A stretch of DNA of 21,995 nt from the NCBI GenBank assembly GCA_002816585.1, contig MUCT01000004.1, positions 1-21,995 of the forward strand. The letters are read 5' to 3'. The DNA is from SAR202 cluster bacterium Io17-Chloro-G6 (GTDB lineage: Bacteria; Chloroflexota; Dehalococcoidia; UBA3495). The stretch's first letter is position 1. Each line of letters begins with the position of its first letter. A program made the position numbers and the translations under genes. The notes beneath the pieces are model-generated. The model was not told the DNA's origin. It was given only the letters and a program-made list of their open reading frames with translations, and did no database searches. Positions 7,657 through 15,771 of this stretch are shown piece by piece.

Positions 7657-7748
7657 ACTAAAGCAAAAGCGGAATCTGCATGGACGGTAAGTGCTGAGTC
7701 TGTGGGATACACCTTGGTGTTGGGTTATTGGTAATTCCCTCAACCCAG

Positions 7749-8216
7749 CTATACCAACCGACGGCCAGCCCATTTTTTAGGGTGTACAAGTTGCAGGGAG
7801 TCAGCAGGGCTAGTAAATATCGATACCGCGCCGGGGTTGTCCCGTGCATAATTCCCTAGGAGTGTTTGTTCATCCTCTTTATAATTCAGTCTGTAATTGA
7901 AACCTAACGTGCGGAGTTGCTCCAGGACTCTCTTAACATCGGCCACATCATCGGTATCATAGGTATAAACACAGATAAGGCCGACCTTAGAACTGATGCT
8001 ATTGGGGTTTGGCTTAGCAGTCGAGGTTTTGGCATCTATACCTAACACGCCATCCTCGGTCGCCTTAGCAATCTTGAGCCACACTGTATCCAGCTCTTCT
8101 TTCAGTGGGAATAGCATCCACTTGCCGATGCGACCGGTCTGCTTGAATTTCCGGTCTGGGGGTTTGGCAAAAATCCAGTAGTCATCAGTTGTTTTAGAAG
8201 GCGTGAGATTGGTCAT
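7749..8216 (-). CDS. DUF1917 (BLES03/C11orf68-like) family protein
   Basis: This 155-residue cytoplasmic protein resembles the DUF1917 family: YWIFAK near the N-terminus, GKWMLFP (31-37), a VWLKIAKATEDGVLGIDAKTST segment (45-66), LICVYTYDTDD (80-90), an arm predicted to run VKRVLEQLRTLGF, and a C-terminal HPKKWAGRRLV. The human member C11orf68 has an eIF4E-like fold and has been labelled a putative phosphothreonine lyase, but I know of no established function. The ATG at 8216 is preceded by AGAGG at a suitable distance, and an extended -10 element lies about 55 bp upstream. The gene and its flanks are visibly AT-richer than the neighbours, which hints at horizontal acquisition. The assignment is by recalled motif pattern only. 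Confidence 0.72.
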   Translation of the reverse strand: MTNLTPSKTTDDYWIFAKPPDRKFKQTGRIGKWMLFPLKEELDTVWLKIAKATEDGVLGIDAKTSTAKPNPNSISSKVGLICVYTYDTDDVADVKRVLEQLRTLGFNYRLNYKEDEQTLLGNYARDNPGAVSIFTSPADSLQLVHPKKWAGRRLV

Positions 8217-8270
8217 GCCTTACCTCTTTTCTTCGCTCTTAATGCCAGTAGAGCCTTTCGCGGGATTTAC

Positions 8271-8279
8271 AGTATACCA
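8271..8279 (-). promoter_or_regulatory. Extended -10 promoter candidate for the DUF1917 gene
   Basis: On the minus strand TGGTATACT gives a TGN extension plus TATACT (8271-8276). No good -35 is seen at the right distance, as is common for extended -10 promoters. The leader would be about 48 nt. Confidence 0.4.
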
Positions 8280-8442
8280 ACTGACATTCCCCTTGAACCA
8301 ACCGACCTCTAGAGAACGGGAAAATGACATAAATCGAGCATGAACTATAGCCAGGGTGGAATCTATAGGGGAGGCTATACCAAGTCTATGTTTTTCATTC
8401 TTGATATTTAAATAGTCTGGCCCAGTCTCTTTGCTGGCAAGC

Positions 8443-8500
8443 TATAATCTAGGGCCTGGCAGGGGTGTCCCGCCGATCAAGATTGATCATGGGACACCCC
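8443..8500 (+). promoter_or_regulatory. TATAAT box and 5'-leader hairpin of the LLM gene
   Basis: TATAAT at 8443-8448 predicts a start near 8455, though no good -35 is visible. Just downstream is a perfect 10-bp inverted repeat, GGGGTGTCCC (8462-8471) / GGGACACCCC (8491-8500), enclosing an inner GATCA/TGATC stem. There is no T-run, so it is not a classical terminator. The RBS AGAGAGG and the ATG at 8527 follow. It may stabilise the mRNA 5' end or be a protein-binding palindrome. Confidence 0.55.
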
Positions 8501-8526
8501 AATTGATTAAGTAGAGAGGCCCAACG

Positions 8527-9489
8527 ATGGCGAATGATGATACCGCTTTCGGCTACCTGCTGCCCACCCGCGAGGTGGTCATGGCCCCTGGTGCCCCCGA
8601 CTTTGCGTCCATGATCAACCTGGCGGAACGGGCCGAAGGCCATGGGTTCGACTCGGTCTGGTGCGGAGACAGCGTGCTGGCCCGTCCCCGACTGGAGGCT
8701 CTCAGCACCCTTTCGGCCATCGCCGGGCGCACCAAACAGGTGAAGCTGGGCACGGCGGTGTTCCTGCCCGCCCTTCGCAACCCGGTGATATTAGCCAACG
8801 AGGTTGCCAACTTGGACATCGTTTCTCAAGGCCGGGTCATACTTGGCGTGGGGATCGCCAGCAAGATGCCGGCGGTGGAGAAGGAATTCGAAGCCTGCGG
8901 GGTGTCGTTCCGGCGCCGGGTCAGCATCTTCGAAGAGTGCGTGACCGTCATGCGAAAGCTCTGGACCGAGCCGGAGGTCACTTTCAATGGCCGGCACTTC
9001 CAACTGGATGGAATCAGTCTGGGATTGCGGCCGGTACAGAAAAGCGGCATCCCCATCTGGATGGCCGCCAGCGCCGAGAAGCCCCAGCGAAGGATGCTTC
9101 GCATCGGCGACGGCTGGTTCCCCAACTCCACCTCACCGGAAGTATTCTCGGAAGGTTGGCGGCAGATAGAGGCTCTGGCGAAGGATACTGGGGACAACGC
9201 CGGTAAGCTGCACCGGGCCCTGTATACCACCTTGAACATCAATGAAAACAAGGCCCAGGCTGAAAAGGAGATGCGGGAGTTCATAGAAGGCTACTACAAC
9301 ACGCCTTTCGAAACGATGGCCCGCACCCAGAGTGTTTTCACCGGCAAAATCCAAGAGGCCATCGGCTGGCTAAAGGGCTTCATCGACGCGGGCGCCCAGA
9401 CCATCGTGATCCGCTTCGGCGGCCACGACCAGCCGGGTCAGTTAGAACTCTGCGCGAAAGAGGTGCTGCCCCAACTCCGGGCTGCCTGA
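8527..9489 (+). CDS. LLM class flavin/F420-dependent oxidoreductase
   Basis: This 320-residue protein has the length and pattern of a luciferase-like monooxygenase-fold (TIM barrel) oxidoreductase that uses F420 or FMN. Visible marks are AERAEGHGFDSVWCGDS (about 33-49), VKLGTAVFLPALRNPVILA (about 72-90, the typical GT...P.RhP strand), NLDIVSQGRVILGVGI (about 94-109), VMRKLWTEPEVTFNGRHFQL and PIWMAASAEKPQRRMLRIGDGWFPN (about 175-200). Members act on F420-linked alcohols and amides, or on aromatic and sulfonate substrates; nothing here decides which. AGAGAGG precedes the ATG. It stands alone with its own promoter region and a conspicuous leader hairpin. With the Ddn-like gene at 1496, it suggests the host makes F420. 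Confidence 0.92.
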   Translation: MANDDTAFGYLLPTREVVMAPGAPDFASMINLAERAEGHGFDSVWCGDSVLARPRLEALSTLSAIAGRTKQVKLGTAVFLPALRNPVILANEVANLDIVSQGRVILGVGIASKMPAVEKEFEACGVSFRRRVSIFEECVTVMRKLWTEPEVTFNGRHFQLDGISLGLRPVQKSGIPIWMAASAEKPQRRMLRIGDGWFPNSTSPEVFSEGWRQIEALAKDTGDNAGKLHRALYTTLNINENKAQAEKEMREFIEGYYNTPFETMARTQSVFTGKIQEAIGWLKGFIDAGAQTIVIRFGGHDQPGQLELCAKEVLPQLRAA

Positions 9490-9631
9490 CTTTCAATTTC
9501 TACGGTGGCAAGGCTTCCGTCTCGGTGAGGGTCTCCAGAATTGCGACACGGAATGAATCAGGCATCATGTGTCGTCTGGACAGGTCACCAGACTCTGGCT
9601 AAATGTTGCGCTCCAGCGCTCCACGCCGAAT

Positions 9632-11170
9632 CTAATTCAATTCCCCGCGGCGATGGCCAATCTGATACGTCACGAAGAACAGGAACCCTAGGACCACCAC
9701 GGAAGCAGCGACGCCTATGACGATCCATAGCCCGGTGTCAGACGATTCCTTCTCAACGAACTCAACGGCGATCCGGGAATCCGGCTCTTCGGGAGCGCCC
9801 GTCTCGGTATCGATCGTACCAATCTCTTCTTGGATTTCTTTACGGGTGACCTCGCCCAGAGACTGTATGGCGGAGACCACTCTGTTGAAGTCTTGCGCGA
9901 ATACCCTAACGGTCAGACTGGCCCTCTCGGTCCCGTCTCGCGCTGTGGTGAATACTTGGTCCAACTCGCCGCCGGCCGCGGAAACCAGGGCCTTCGTTTC
10001 TTCTACACGCCGCGGGACGTTGGATGCCTCGATTAACAATGAAGCAGTAGGCGGTTGGCTTTCCCTGAAATCAGGCGGGAATAGGGCGACTATGATGGTG
10101 GCCAAGTTGACCCTCCGCTCCAGGAAGTTGATCTGTCCTTGCACCTGCTCCAGTTCGGTCCTAATGCGGGAGAGTTCCCGCTCGATGGTTAGAATCTCGC
10201 TCACTTGATTAGCGCGTTCCAGCAGTGACAAGAGACTCAATTCCCCTCGCTCCGCGCTCTTGAGCCGGGCCTCCAGGTCGATGAACCGCTCCGTCACGTC
10301 TTCGGAGCCCGCGTTTTCATTCATCACTTTCCCCAGCAACTTTATTCGGTCGAAAACGTTGAAAAACTCCGGCTGAGGGACACGGATGGTCATCGTAGAT
10401 TGCTGGCGTTCTTCCACACCCTGGCTGGAGAGTTGCTCAACGAAACCGCCCGCGCCTTCGGCGATCAACCGCACTTGGACGGTCGCGGAAGGCACGTCCT
10501 CCACGTCCAACGAAACCGACCCCTGGGAAATGACCTGCCTTTGAGCCGTCTCCAATTGCCCACTGGAGCCCATGCCGCCCGCCGGAAGCGGTGGCTGGGA
10601 TGGCGTCGAATAGGAGAACCCTTTTTCGGTATCGAGTACAACCCATCCCCCTCTTAGGTCGATGGCTGTGGACCCGAGAGCGCCGGCGGCACCTGCTGGA
10701 CCCGCTGCGCCTGCTGGACCCGCCGCACCTGCGGCACCGAGCCCACCAGTTGGCACAGACGTAGCAGCGGGAGCAGTGGTTGGAGCTGGCGTTGGCGTCG
10801 TCCGAGACCGACGGGGAACTGGCGTTGGCGTTGGGTAAGTTGCTGGTCCTCGGGACTCAGAAGCTGGTATTAAAACAGTCCCTGGAAGCCCTCCATCGCC
10901 CTGCCAAGGGGTGGCGGTGAACAGCCAGGCGCCGGAGACCGCTAGAACTAGCACAACCATGGCGGCAAGGGCCGGCGACAATCCCCACCGGCCGGGCCGC
11001 ACCACGCGCCGCCAGACCGGCGACACAATGCCGCTCCCGATATCCGCTCGCAACCGTGCCTCTATTCTTCCCCATAAACCGGCTGGGGCCTTTAGTCCTT
11101 CGGCTTCCGACTCAAAGTGGGTTTGAAGAAGCCGTTCCATTTCCTGATCGGGATTATCGTTACTACTCAT
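9632..11170 (-). CDS. Putative transmembrane anti-sigma factor with extracytoplasmic DUF4349 domain
   Basis: The 512-residue product begins with an anti-sigma-like cytoplasmic segment (about 8-45: MERLLQTHFESEAEGLKAPAGLWGRIEARL). No HxxxCxxC zinc motif is present. It continues with a membrane helix (about 64-84), a Pro/Thr-rich stalk (about 102-140), a collagen-like Gly-rich stretch (about 143-167), the DUF4349 core with coiled coil (210-366), a second alpha/beta module (about 385-450), and a C-terminal helix (about 481-503). I chose the ATG at 11170 because it overlaps the end of the ECF sigma gene by 8 bp, implying translational coupling; a GTG at 11209 would extend it by 13 residues. Position after the sigma gene and the topology suggest that it holds the sigma factor at the membrane and releases it on an envelope signal. 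That role is inferred. Confidence 0.82.
   Translation of the reverse strand: MSSNDNPDQEMERLLQTHFESEAEGLKAPAGLWGRIEARLRADIGSGIVSPVWRRVVRPGRWGLSPALAAMVVLVLAVSGAWLFTATPWQGDGGLPGTVLIPASESRGPATYPTPTPVPRRSRTTPTPAPTTAPAATSVPTGGLGAAGAAGPAGAAGPAGAAGALGSTAIDLRGGWVVLDTEKGFSYSTPSQPPLPAGGMGSSGQLETAQRQVISQGSVSLDVEDVPSATVQVRLIAEGAGGFVEQLSSQGVEERQQSTMTIRVPQPEFFNVFDRIKLLGKVMNENAGSEDVTERFIDLEARLKSAERGELSLLSLLERANQVSEILTIERELSRIRTELEQVQGQINFLERRVNLATIIVALFPPDFRESQPPTASLLIEASNVPRRVEETKALVSAAGGELDQVFTTARDGTERASLTVRVFAQDFNRVVSAIQSLGEVTRKEIQEEIGTIDTETGAPEEPDSRIAVEFVEKESSDTGLWIVIGVAASVVVLGFLFFVTYQIGHRRGELN
10680..10742 (-). repeat. Collagen-like Gly-X-Y coding repeat (18-bp period)
   Basis: On the minus strand this encodes GAAGAAGPAGAAGPAGAAGALG, in which the six-residue GPAGAA block recurs in tandem. 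It forms the outer end of the stalk between the membrane helix and the DUF4349 core. Such repeats vary in length by slippage. Confidence 0.75.
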
Positions 11171-11717
11171 CGCTGTCACTATTTCCGGGTCCCAATTCTT
11201 GTAACTCACTACGTAATTGCTGAAGCGCCCGGTGCAGTCTGGACTTGACCGTTCCTTCCCGCCTTCCCAACGCTTGGGCCACCTGAGGCACGGTCAGCCC
11301 GGCAAAGAACCGGAGCGTGACCACAATGTTGTGCTCGTCCGAGAGGGCCGAGATCGCCTGCCGTACCCGCTGCCGAGATTCACTGGACTCCGCCAATTCC
11401 GCAGGATCACCGGCGCCGGACTGGGTCTCGGCCACTTTGATGGGGTCGATGGGCAATGACCGGCGTCTCCGCTGGGCCGTAACCGTATTAACGAGAATGC
11501 GCACCAGCCATGGTTTGACCGGGTAACCGGTGCGAAAGCCATTTATGCCCCGCCATGCCGAGAGGAACGCCTCCTGTACGTGGTCCTCGGATAGGGCGGC
11601 GTTCCCAGTCATCAAGTAGGCCGTGCCGTAAAGAACGTCTTGATAACTTTCCACCAGATGGCGAAACGCCTCCTGGCTGCCGCTCTGACAAAGCAGAACG
11701 GCTTCTTCATCGTTCAT
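11163..11717 (-). CDS. ECF-family RNA polymerase sigma factor
   Basis: This 184-residue protein has the standard ECF layout. Region 2 (about 8-80) includes the core-binding and -10 segments LVESYQDVLYGTAYLMTGN, DHVQEAFLSAWRGINGF and PVKPWLVRILVNTVTAQRRRR. A linker follows, then region 4 (about 112-168) with LRFFAGLTVPQVAQALGRREGTVKSRLHRALQQLRSEL, a clear helix-turn-helix for the -35 element. ECF factors are usually released from a cognate anti-sigma factor; the next gene overlaps by 8 bp and encodes a membrane protein with an anti-sigma-like tail. The upstream sequence holds a GGAACGTTTTT element on the minus strand at 11780-11790, possibly an ECF -35 for self-activation, but its -10 partner is poor. 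Target genes are unknown. Confidence 0.93.
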   Translation of the reverse strand: MNDEEAVLLCQSGSQEAFRHLVESYQDVLYGTAYLMTGNAALSEDHVQEAFLSAWRGINGFRTGYPVKPWLVRILVNTVTAQRRRRSLPIDPIKVAETQSGAGDPAELAESSESRQRVRQAISALSDEHNIVVTLRFFAGLTVPQVAQALGRREGTVKSRLHRALQQLRSELQELGPGNSDSDE

Positions 11718-11849
11718 AGACCGCCCCCAATTTCCGTTTCTTCGAAGAAGGGTTCACTGGATAATATGCGACTCGCGCCAAAAACGTTCCATATCTTCGT
11801 GGTTCAAATAGGGAATAAGCCGCGGGGCAACTGTTGAACAAGGGTGCTG

Positions 11850-11870
11850 GGCAACTCAGGTTGCCTTTTT
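11850..11870 (+). terminator. Weak rho-independent terminator candidate
   Basis: GGCAAC (11850-11855), loop TCAG, GTTGCC (11860-11865), then TTTTT. The stem is only 6 bp. It lies in the divergent region upstream of hydroxylase copy 2, so it may shield that gene's promoter from read-through. Confidence 0.4.
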
Positions 11871-11917
11871 CCCAACCCATCCAAAGCCGCCTGGGAGTGG
11901 AACGCTGCCCCAATAAT

Positions 11918-11945
11918 TTGACATCTACGCTGCCGGAGATATAGT
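11918..11945 (+). promoter_or_regulatory. sigma70-type promoter of hydroxylase copy 2
   Basis: A consensus TTGACA (11918-11923), a 16-bp spacer, and TATAGT (11940-11945). The predicted start near 11952 gives a leader of about 60 nt. This is the best -35/-10 pair in the window. Confidence 0.75.
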
Positions 11946-12012
11946 GGGACTCGAAGTCTCCGGCCACAGATTCTCATCATTACCTAAAACTGCCAGAATT
12001 GGGAGATAAAAA

Positions 12013-14316
12013 ATGACCACAGCCACCAGCGGCCAGCAGTCCGAGGAAACCAAACAATACGACGTTATCGGCACCCGGCCCATTCGCCACGACGGTGTGG
12101 ACAAAGTCATTGGGGCCGCCAAGTATGGGGCCGACACTCAACTGCCGGGCTTGCTACACGGCAAGGTGCTGCGCAGTCCCCACGCCCACGCCCGGATCCG
12201 GTCGATTAACACCAGCAAGGCCGAAGCGCTGGCCGGCGTCACGGCTGTTGTTACATCGAAGGACTTCCCGATCATCTCCGACGTGATCATCGACCTGGCC
12301 GAGACTCAGGGCAACGCCCGCCTCCTGGCCGAGCACGTCATGGCAGCTGCCAAGGCTCTCTACAAAGGACATGCCGTGGCGGCTGTTTCAGCGACCAGCC
12401 CTCACATCGCGGAGCAGGCCTTGGAACTGATCGAGGTCGATTATGAGGTTCTGAAGCCGGTTCTCTCCTTGGATGAAGCCATGAAAGACGATGCCCCGCT
12501 GCTCCATGAGAACCTTACCACTTACTTCAAGCTGGAGCGCTTCGCCAGGGGCGACGACAGCGGGAAGAAGAGCAACATTGCCTCCCACATTCAGCACAAG
12601 TTGGGGGACGTGGAAAAGGGGTTTCAAGAGGCTGATGTGATTGTCGAGCGGGAGTTTACCACCCAAACGGTCCACCAGGGTTATATCGAACCCCACGCGT
12701 CCACCGCCACCTGGGCGGGCGACGGACGCCTCACCATCTGGACCTGCACCCAGGGTTCCTTCGCCATCCGTTCATCATGCTCCGCCATCCTAGATATCCC
12801 AGAGTCCCAGATCAGGGTCATCCCCACGGAGATTGGTGGCGGATTTGGGGCCAAGATAACCACCTATCTGGAGCCAGTAGCCGCGGTCCTGTCCAAGAAG
12901 AGCGGCCGTCCGGTGAAGATCGTAATGTCGCGCAAGGAGGTTTTCGAGGGAACCGGCCCGACGTCAGCATCAAAGATGCGCACCAAGATCGGCGTCACCA
13001 AGGACGGGAAGATTACCGCCGCCCAATTGTGGTTGGCCTTCGAGGCCGGGGCCTATCCCGGTTCTCCCATCGGCGGCGCAACCCTGTGCGCCACCGGGCC
13101 CTACAACATAGAAAACCTCCTCGTCGACGGCTACGACGTGGTCTGCAACAAGCAGAAGGTCCAGGCCTACCGGGCCCCGGGACAACCCCAAGGTGCATTC
13201 TCCGTGGAGCCCGTGATCGACGAGCTTGCCGAAAAACTGGGGATGGATCCGTTGGAGTTCCGGCTAAAGAACGCCGCCGTTGAAGGCGACCGGATGCCCA
13301 ATGGCGTGCCCCATCCGCACTTCGGGGTCAAGGAAATGGAAGAGGCCATGAAGGCCCATCCCCATTATCAGACTCCGCTCACGGGCCCCAACCAAGGCCG
13401 GGGCGTGGCGGTGGGTTACCGCTGGCAGGGAGGACAGGCGTCGTCGGCCACAATTACAGTCAACAACAACGGCACCATCAACCTGATTACCGGCTCAGTG
13501 GACATCGGCGGTTCCCGGACCGCGGTAGCCATGCAGGCCGCCGAGATGCTGGGACTTCAGGCCGAAGACGTGTCGCCCACGGTGGTGGATACCGACACCA
13601 TCGGCTGGACCGGGGTAACCGGCGGCAGCCGTACCGCCTTTGACACAGGGTTGGCGGCCATCCAAGCAGCCGAAGAGATCACCAGGTTAATGAAGGTTAG
13701 GGCCGCCATCCTTTGGGAGGTAGAGGAAGAGGACGTCACCTTTGACCAAGGAAACTTCATCTGCGGAAAAACTGAAGACACCATCAGCTTCAAGGACCTA
13801 TCGGCCCGGTTGATGCGGACCGGCGGCCCGGTCACCTGCTCGGTATCCCCGGCCTCGCCGGGAAGCGGACCCATCATCGCGGGCAATCTGGTGGACGTCG
13901 AAGTTGATCCCGAAACCGGTAAAGTCGACATCCTCCGTTTCACCGCTTTCATGGATGTGGGCACCGCGGTACACCCCTCCTACGTGGAAGGGCAGATCCA
14001 AGGCGGCACGGTCCAAGGGATCGGCTGGGCCCTAAACGAGAGCTACGTCTACGACGAGAATGGCGCCATGCTGAACTCTAGTTTCCTGGACTACCGCATG
14101 CCAACGTCGCTCGACGTGCCGATGATTGACACTGTGATGATCGAGGTCCCCAACCCGAAGCATCCCTTCGGATTGCGGGGAGTCGGCGAAGCTCCCATCA
14201 TCCCTCCGCTGCCGGCCCTGGCCAACGCCGTCACCAACGCCATCGGCGTCCGGATGACCGACCTGCCCTTGACGCCGGACGTTATACTATCGGCCATCGA
14301 ATCGAAGGGCCAATAA
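12013..14316 (+). CDS. Xanthine dehydrogenase/CO dehydrogenase-family molybdopterin-binding subunit (copy 2)
   Basis: This 767-residue molybdenum hydroxylase large subunit parallels copy 1 along its whole length and appears roughly half identical by eye. Shared landmarks are VIGTRPIRHDGVDKVIGAAKY at the N-terminus (hammerhead domain to about 145), HQGYIEPH (221-228), CTQG (Q247), GGGFGAK from 275, a YRAPG loop and the catalytic glutamate in RGVGE (E726). GGGAG at 12001-12005 fixes the ATG. It has its own strong promoter and a strong terminator, so it is a single-gene transcript. As for copy 1, no FAD or [2Fe-2S] subunit gene is adjacent. Differences around the substrate pocket (for example GGGFGGKGQGG in copy 1 against GGGFGAKITTY here) suggest different substrates. 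Neither substrate can be named from sequence. Confidence 0.93.
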   Translation: MTTATSGQQSEETKQYDVIGTRPIRHDGVDKVIGAAKYGADTQLPGLLHGKVLRSPHAHARIRSINTSKAEALAGVTAVVTSKDFPIISDVIIDLAETQGNARLLAEHVMAAAKALYKGHAVAAVSATSPHIAEQALELIEVDYEVLKPVLSLDEAMKDDAPLLHENLTTYFKLERFARGDDSGKKSNIASHIQHKLGDVEKGFQEADVIVEREFTTQTVHQGYIEPHASTATWAGDGRLTIWTCTQGSFAIRSSCSAILDIPESQIRVIPTEIGGGFGAKITTYLEPVAAVLSKKSGRPVKIVMSRKEVFEGTGPTSASKMRTKIGVTKDGKITAAQLWLAFEAGAYPGSPIGGATLCATGPYNIENLLVDGYDVVCNKQKVQAYRAPGQPQGAFSVEPVIDELAEKLGMDPLEFRLKNAAVEGDRMPNGVPHPHFGVKEMEEAMKAHPHYQTPLTGPNQGRGVAVGYRWQGGQASSATITVNNNGTINLITGSVDIGGSRTAVAMQAAEMLGLQAEDVSPTVVDTDTIGWTGVTGGSRTAFDTGLAAIQAAEEITRLMKVRAAILWEVEEEDVTFDQGNFICGKTEDTISFKDLSARLMRTGGPVTCSVSPASPGSGPIIAGNLVDVEVDPETGKVDILRFTAFMDVGTAVHPSYVEGQIQGGTVQGIGWALNESYVYDENGAMLNSSFLDYRMPTSLDVPMIDTVMIEVPNPKHPFGLRGVGEAPIIPPLPALANAVTNAIGVRMTDLPLTPDVILSAIESKGQ

Positions 14317-14400
14317 ATTTGATTCCTGGGATGTTATTACCTGTCCGGCGAATCGATTGATCCCGATCGCCGGGTTCGACCATTCACACGAGAGCCGGTC

Positions 14401-14440
14401 CTGGGGCCCGCGGACAACCGCCGGGCCCCAGCCGATTTTT
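14401..14440 (+). terminator. Strong rho-independent terminator after hydroxylase copy 2
   Basis: CTGGGGCCCG (14401-14410) pairs perfectly with CGGGCCCCAG (14422-14431). A CGG/CCG extension leads into an ACAA loop, and TTTTT follows at 14436-14440. It separates copy 2 from the MFS gene. Confidence 0.9.
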
Positions 14441-14490
14441 GATACCGCTTCTTGACTGCGCCATCCACATCCAGACCTGCCCCCTAGACC

Positions 14491-15771
14491 ATGGCCGCTG
14501 TCCAACACAACCAGCCTTGGGCGGACCGGGTCAGAGGCTTGCTGCAACTTAAGGATTTCCGGCTAATGTTGGCCGCCGGGGGCCTGGACAACACCGGGCG
14601 CTGGATGGACACCGTTGTCATGGGTCTGCTGGTACTGGACCTCACCGACTCGGCGTTCCAGGTTGCCCTGCTCTTCGTCTTCCGCTGGATACCCATGCTG
14701 TCATTTGCCCTGTTGTCGGGCATGATCGCCGACCGGGCCAACCGCTGGATTGTCATGATGGTGTCCCGCACCATGGCCGCCGCCGCTACCACTGTCATCC
14801 TGGTATTGGTGTTAACTGACGCCTTGGAGCCGTGGCACTTATTTATCGCCTCCTTCTTCCTGGGATTGCTCTTCGTGTTGGAGTTTCCTTCGCGGCGCTC
14901 ACTAATTTATGACCTTGTGGGTAGCGGCCGCATCGTCGGCGCCATGTCACTGGAGACCATCAATTCAACGCTGGGCAGGTTCATCGGTCCATTCATGGCG
15001 GGAATCTTGATTGAATTGACCGGCTTCTCCGTAACCTACGTGATCTTGATGGCAGTCTATCTAGCCGCCTTTATTCTGATCTGGCGGGTCAAGACCAGGG
15101 GTCCGGCCCGGGCCGCAACTTCTTATCCGTTCTGGCGCACCATTTCCCGGGGTTTCAAATATTCGGTGAACAACGGCGTGATACGAAGTGTCATGATCAT
15201 CACCTTGATCATGAACGCCATGGCATTCAGCGTGGAGTCTCTGTTCCCGGTGGTCGCCCGCGACCAACTTGGCGTGGGTGCGGGGTTGACCGGAATATTG
15301 ATCTCGGCCCAGGCCATCGGATCATTGGCGGCGGCTTCCGTGATCGCGACCATTGCGGTAGTGCGTTACCACGGCCGCATCTTTTGTCTTGGTCTGACCC
15401 TGCAATTGGTCAGCCTGCTGATCTTCGCCCTGTCCCCCTGGTATCCGCTGTCTTTCTTGATGCTGCTGCTCTCTGGGCTGGGCGCGGCGGGCTATGGCAC
15501 CATGCAGAGCACCATCATTCTAATATCGGCCGACCCGGAGATGCGCGGAACGGCCCTGGGGATGCTGGGACAATGCATCGGCGTGGCTGCCGTCGGCGGT
15601 CTGGCTGTGGGCGCAGTGGCCAACATCTTCAGCGCCCAGGCGGCCGTGGCCATGAGCGTGTCTCTGGGCCTGGTTTTACTGATACCGGCGGTGGTCTTCT
15701 CGCCCCTGATCCGGGGACCCATCGCCCCGCCAGATGAATCTTCAGAGGCAGCCCAACCAGAGCCCGCTTAG
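14491..15771 (+). CDS. MFS transporter (MFS_3 / EntS-like exporter)
   Basis: This 426-residue polytopic membrane protein has a pattern of about 12 hydrophobic helices in two halves, of the drug/siderophore-exporter type (DHA3, MFS_3). The N-terminus has LLQLKDFRLMLAAGGLDNTGRWMDTVVMGLLVLDLT, followed by the loop 2-3 motif SGMIADRANRW (about 76-86). FLGLLFVLEFPSRRSLIYDLV matches the family's F..PSR..L..DLV pattern in helix 4-5. The second half includes SVESLFPVVARDQLGVGAGLTGILISAQAIGSLAAA. No convincing Shine-Dalgarno precedes the ATG at 14491, so the start is less certain. A TTGACT lies at 14452-14457 but has no -10 at the right distance. The cargo is unknown. The stop codon overlaps that of the convergent CoA-transferase gene by 4 bp. 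Confidence 0.9.
   Translation: MAAVQHNQPWADRVRGLLQLKDFRLMLAAGGLDNTGRWMDTVVMGLLVLDLTDSAFQVALLFVFRWIPMLSFALLSGMIADRANRWIVMMVSRTMAAAATTVILVLVLTDALEPWHLFIASFFLGLLFVLEFPSRRSLIYDLVGSGRIVGAMSLETINSTLGRFIGPFMAGILIELTGFSVTYVILMAVYLAAFILIWRVKTRGPARAATSYPFWRTISRGFKYSVNNGVIRSVMIITLIMNAMAFSVESLFPVVARDQLGVGAGLTGILISAQAIGSLAAASVIATIAVVRYHGRIFCLGLTLQLVSLLIFALSPWYPLSFLMLLLSGLGAAGYGTMQSTIILISADPEMRGTALGMLGQCIGVAAVGGLAVGAVANIFSAQAAVAMSVSLGLVLLIPAVVFSPLIRGPIAPPDESSEAAQPEPA

Larger units (their letters stand above)
8217..8526. other. 310-bp divergent intergenic region, AT-rich
   Basis: It separates the DUF1917 gene (-) from the LLM gene (+). It holds the extended -10 for the minus gene, a TATAAT at 8443-8448 for the plus gene, and a long hairpin at 8462-8500. 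I see no coding potential. The middle (about 8330-8420) is strikingly AT-rich and otherwise featureless. Confidence 0.6.

Noticed and set aside
7750..8380. Recurring TATACCAA words (about 7751, 8273 and 8372)
   Set aside because: The shared core is only 8 bp, spacing is irregular, one copy is inside a coding region, and one is explained by the extended -10.
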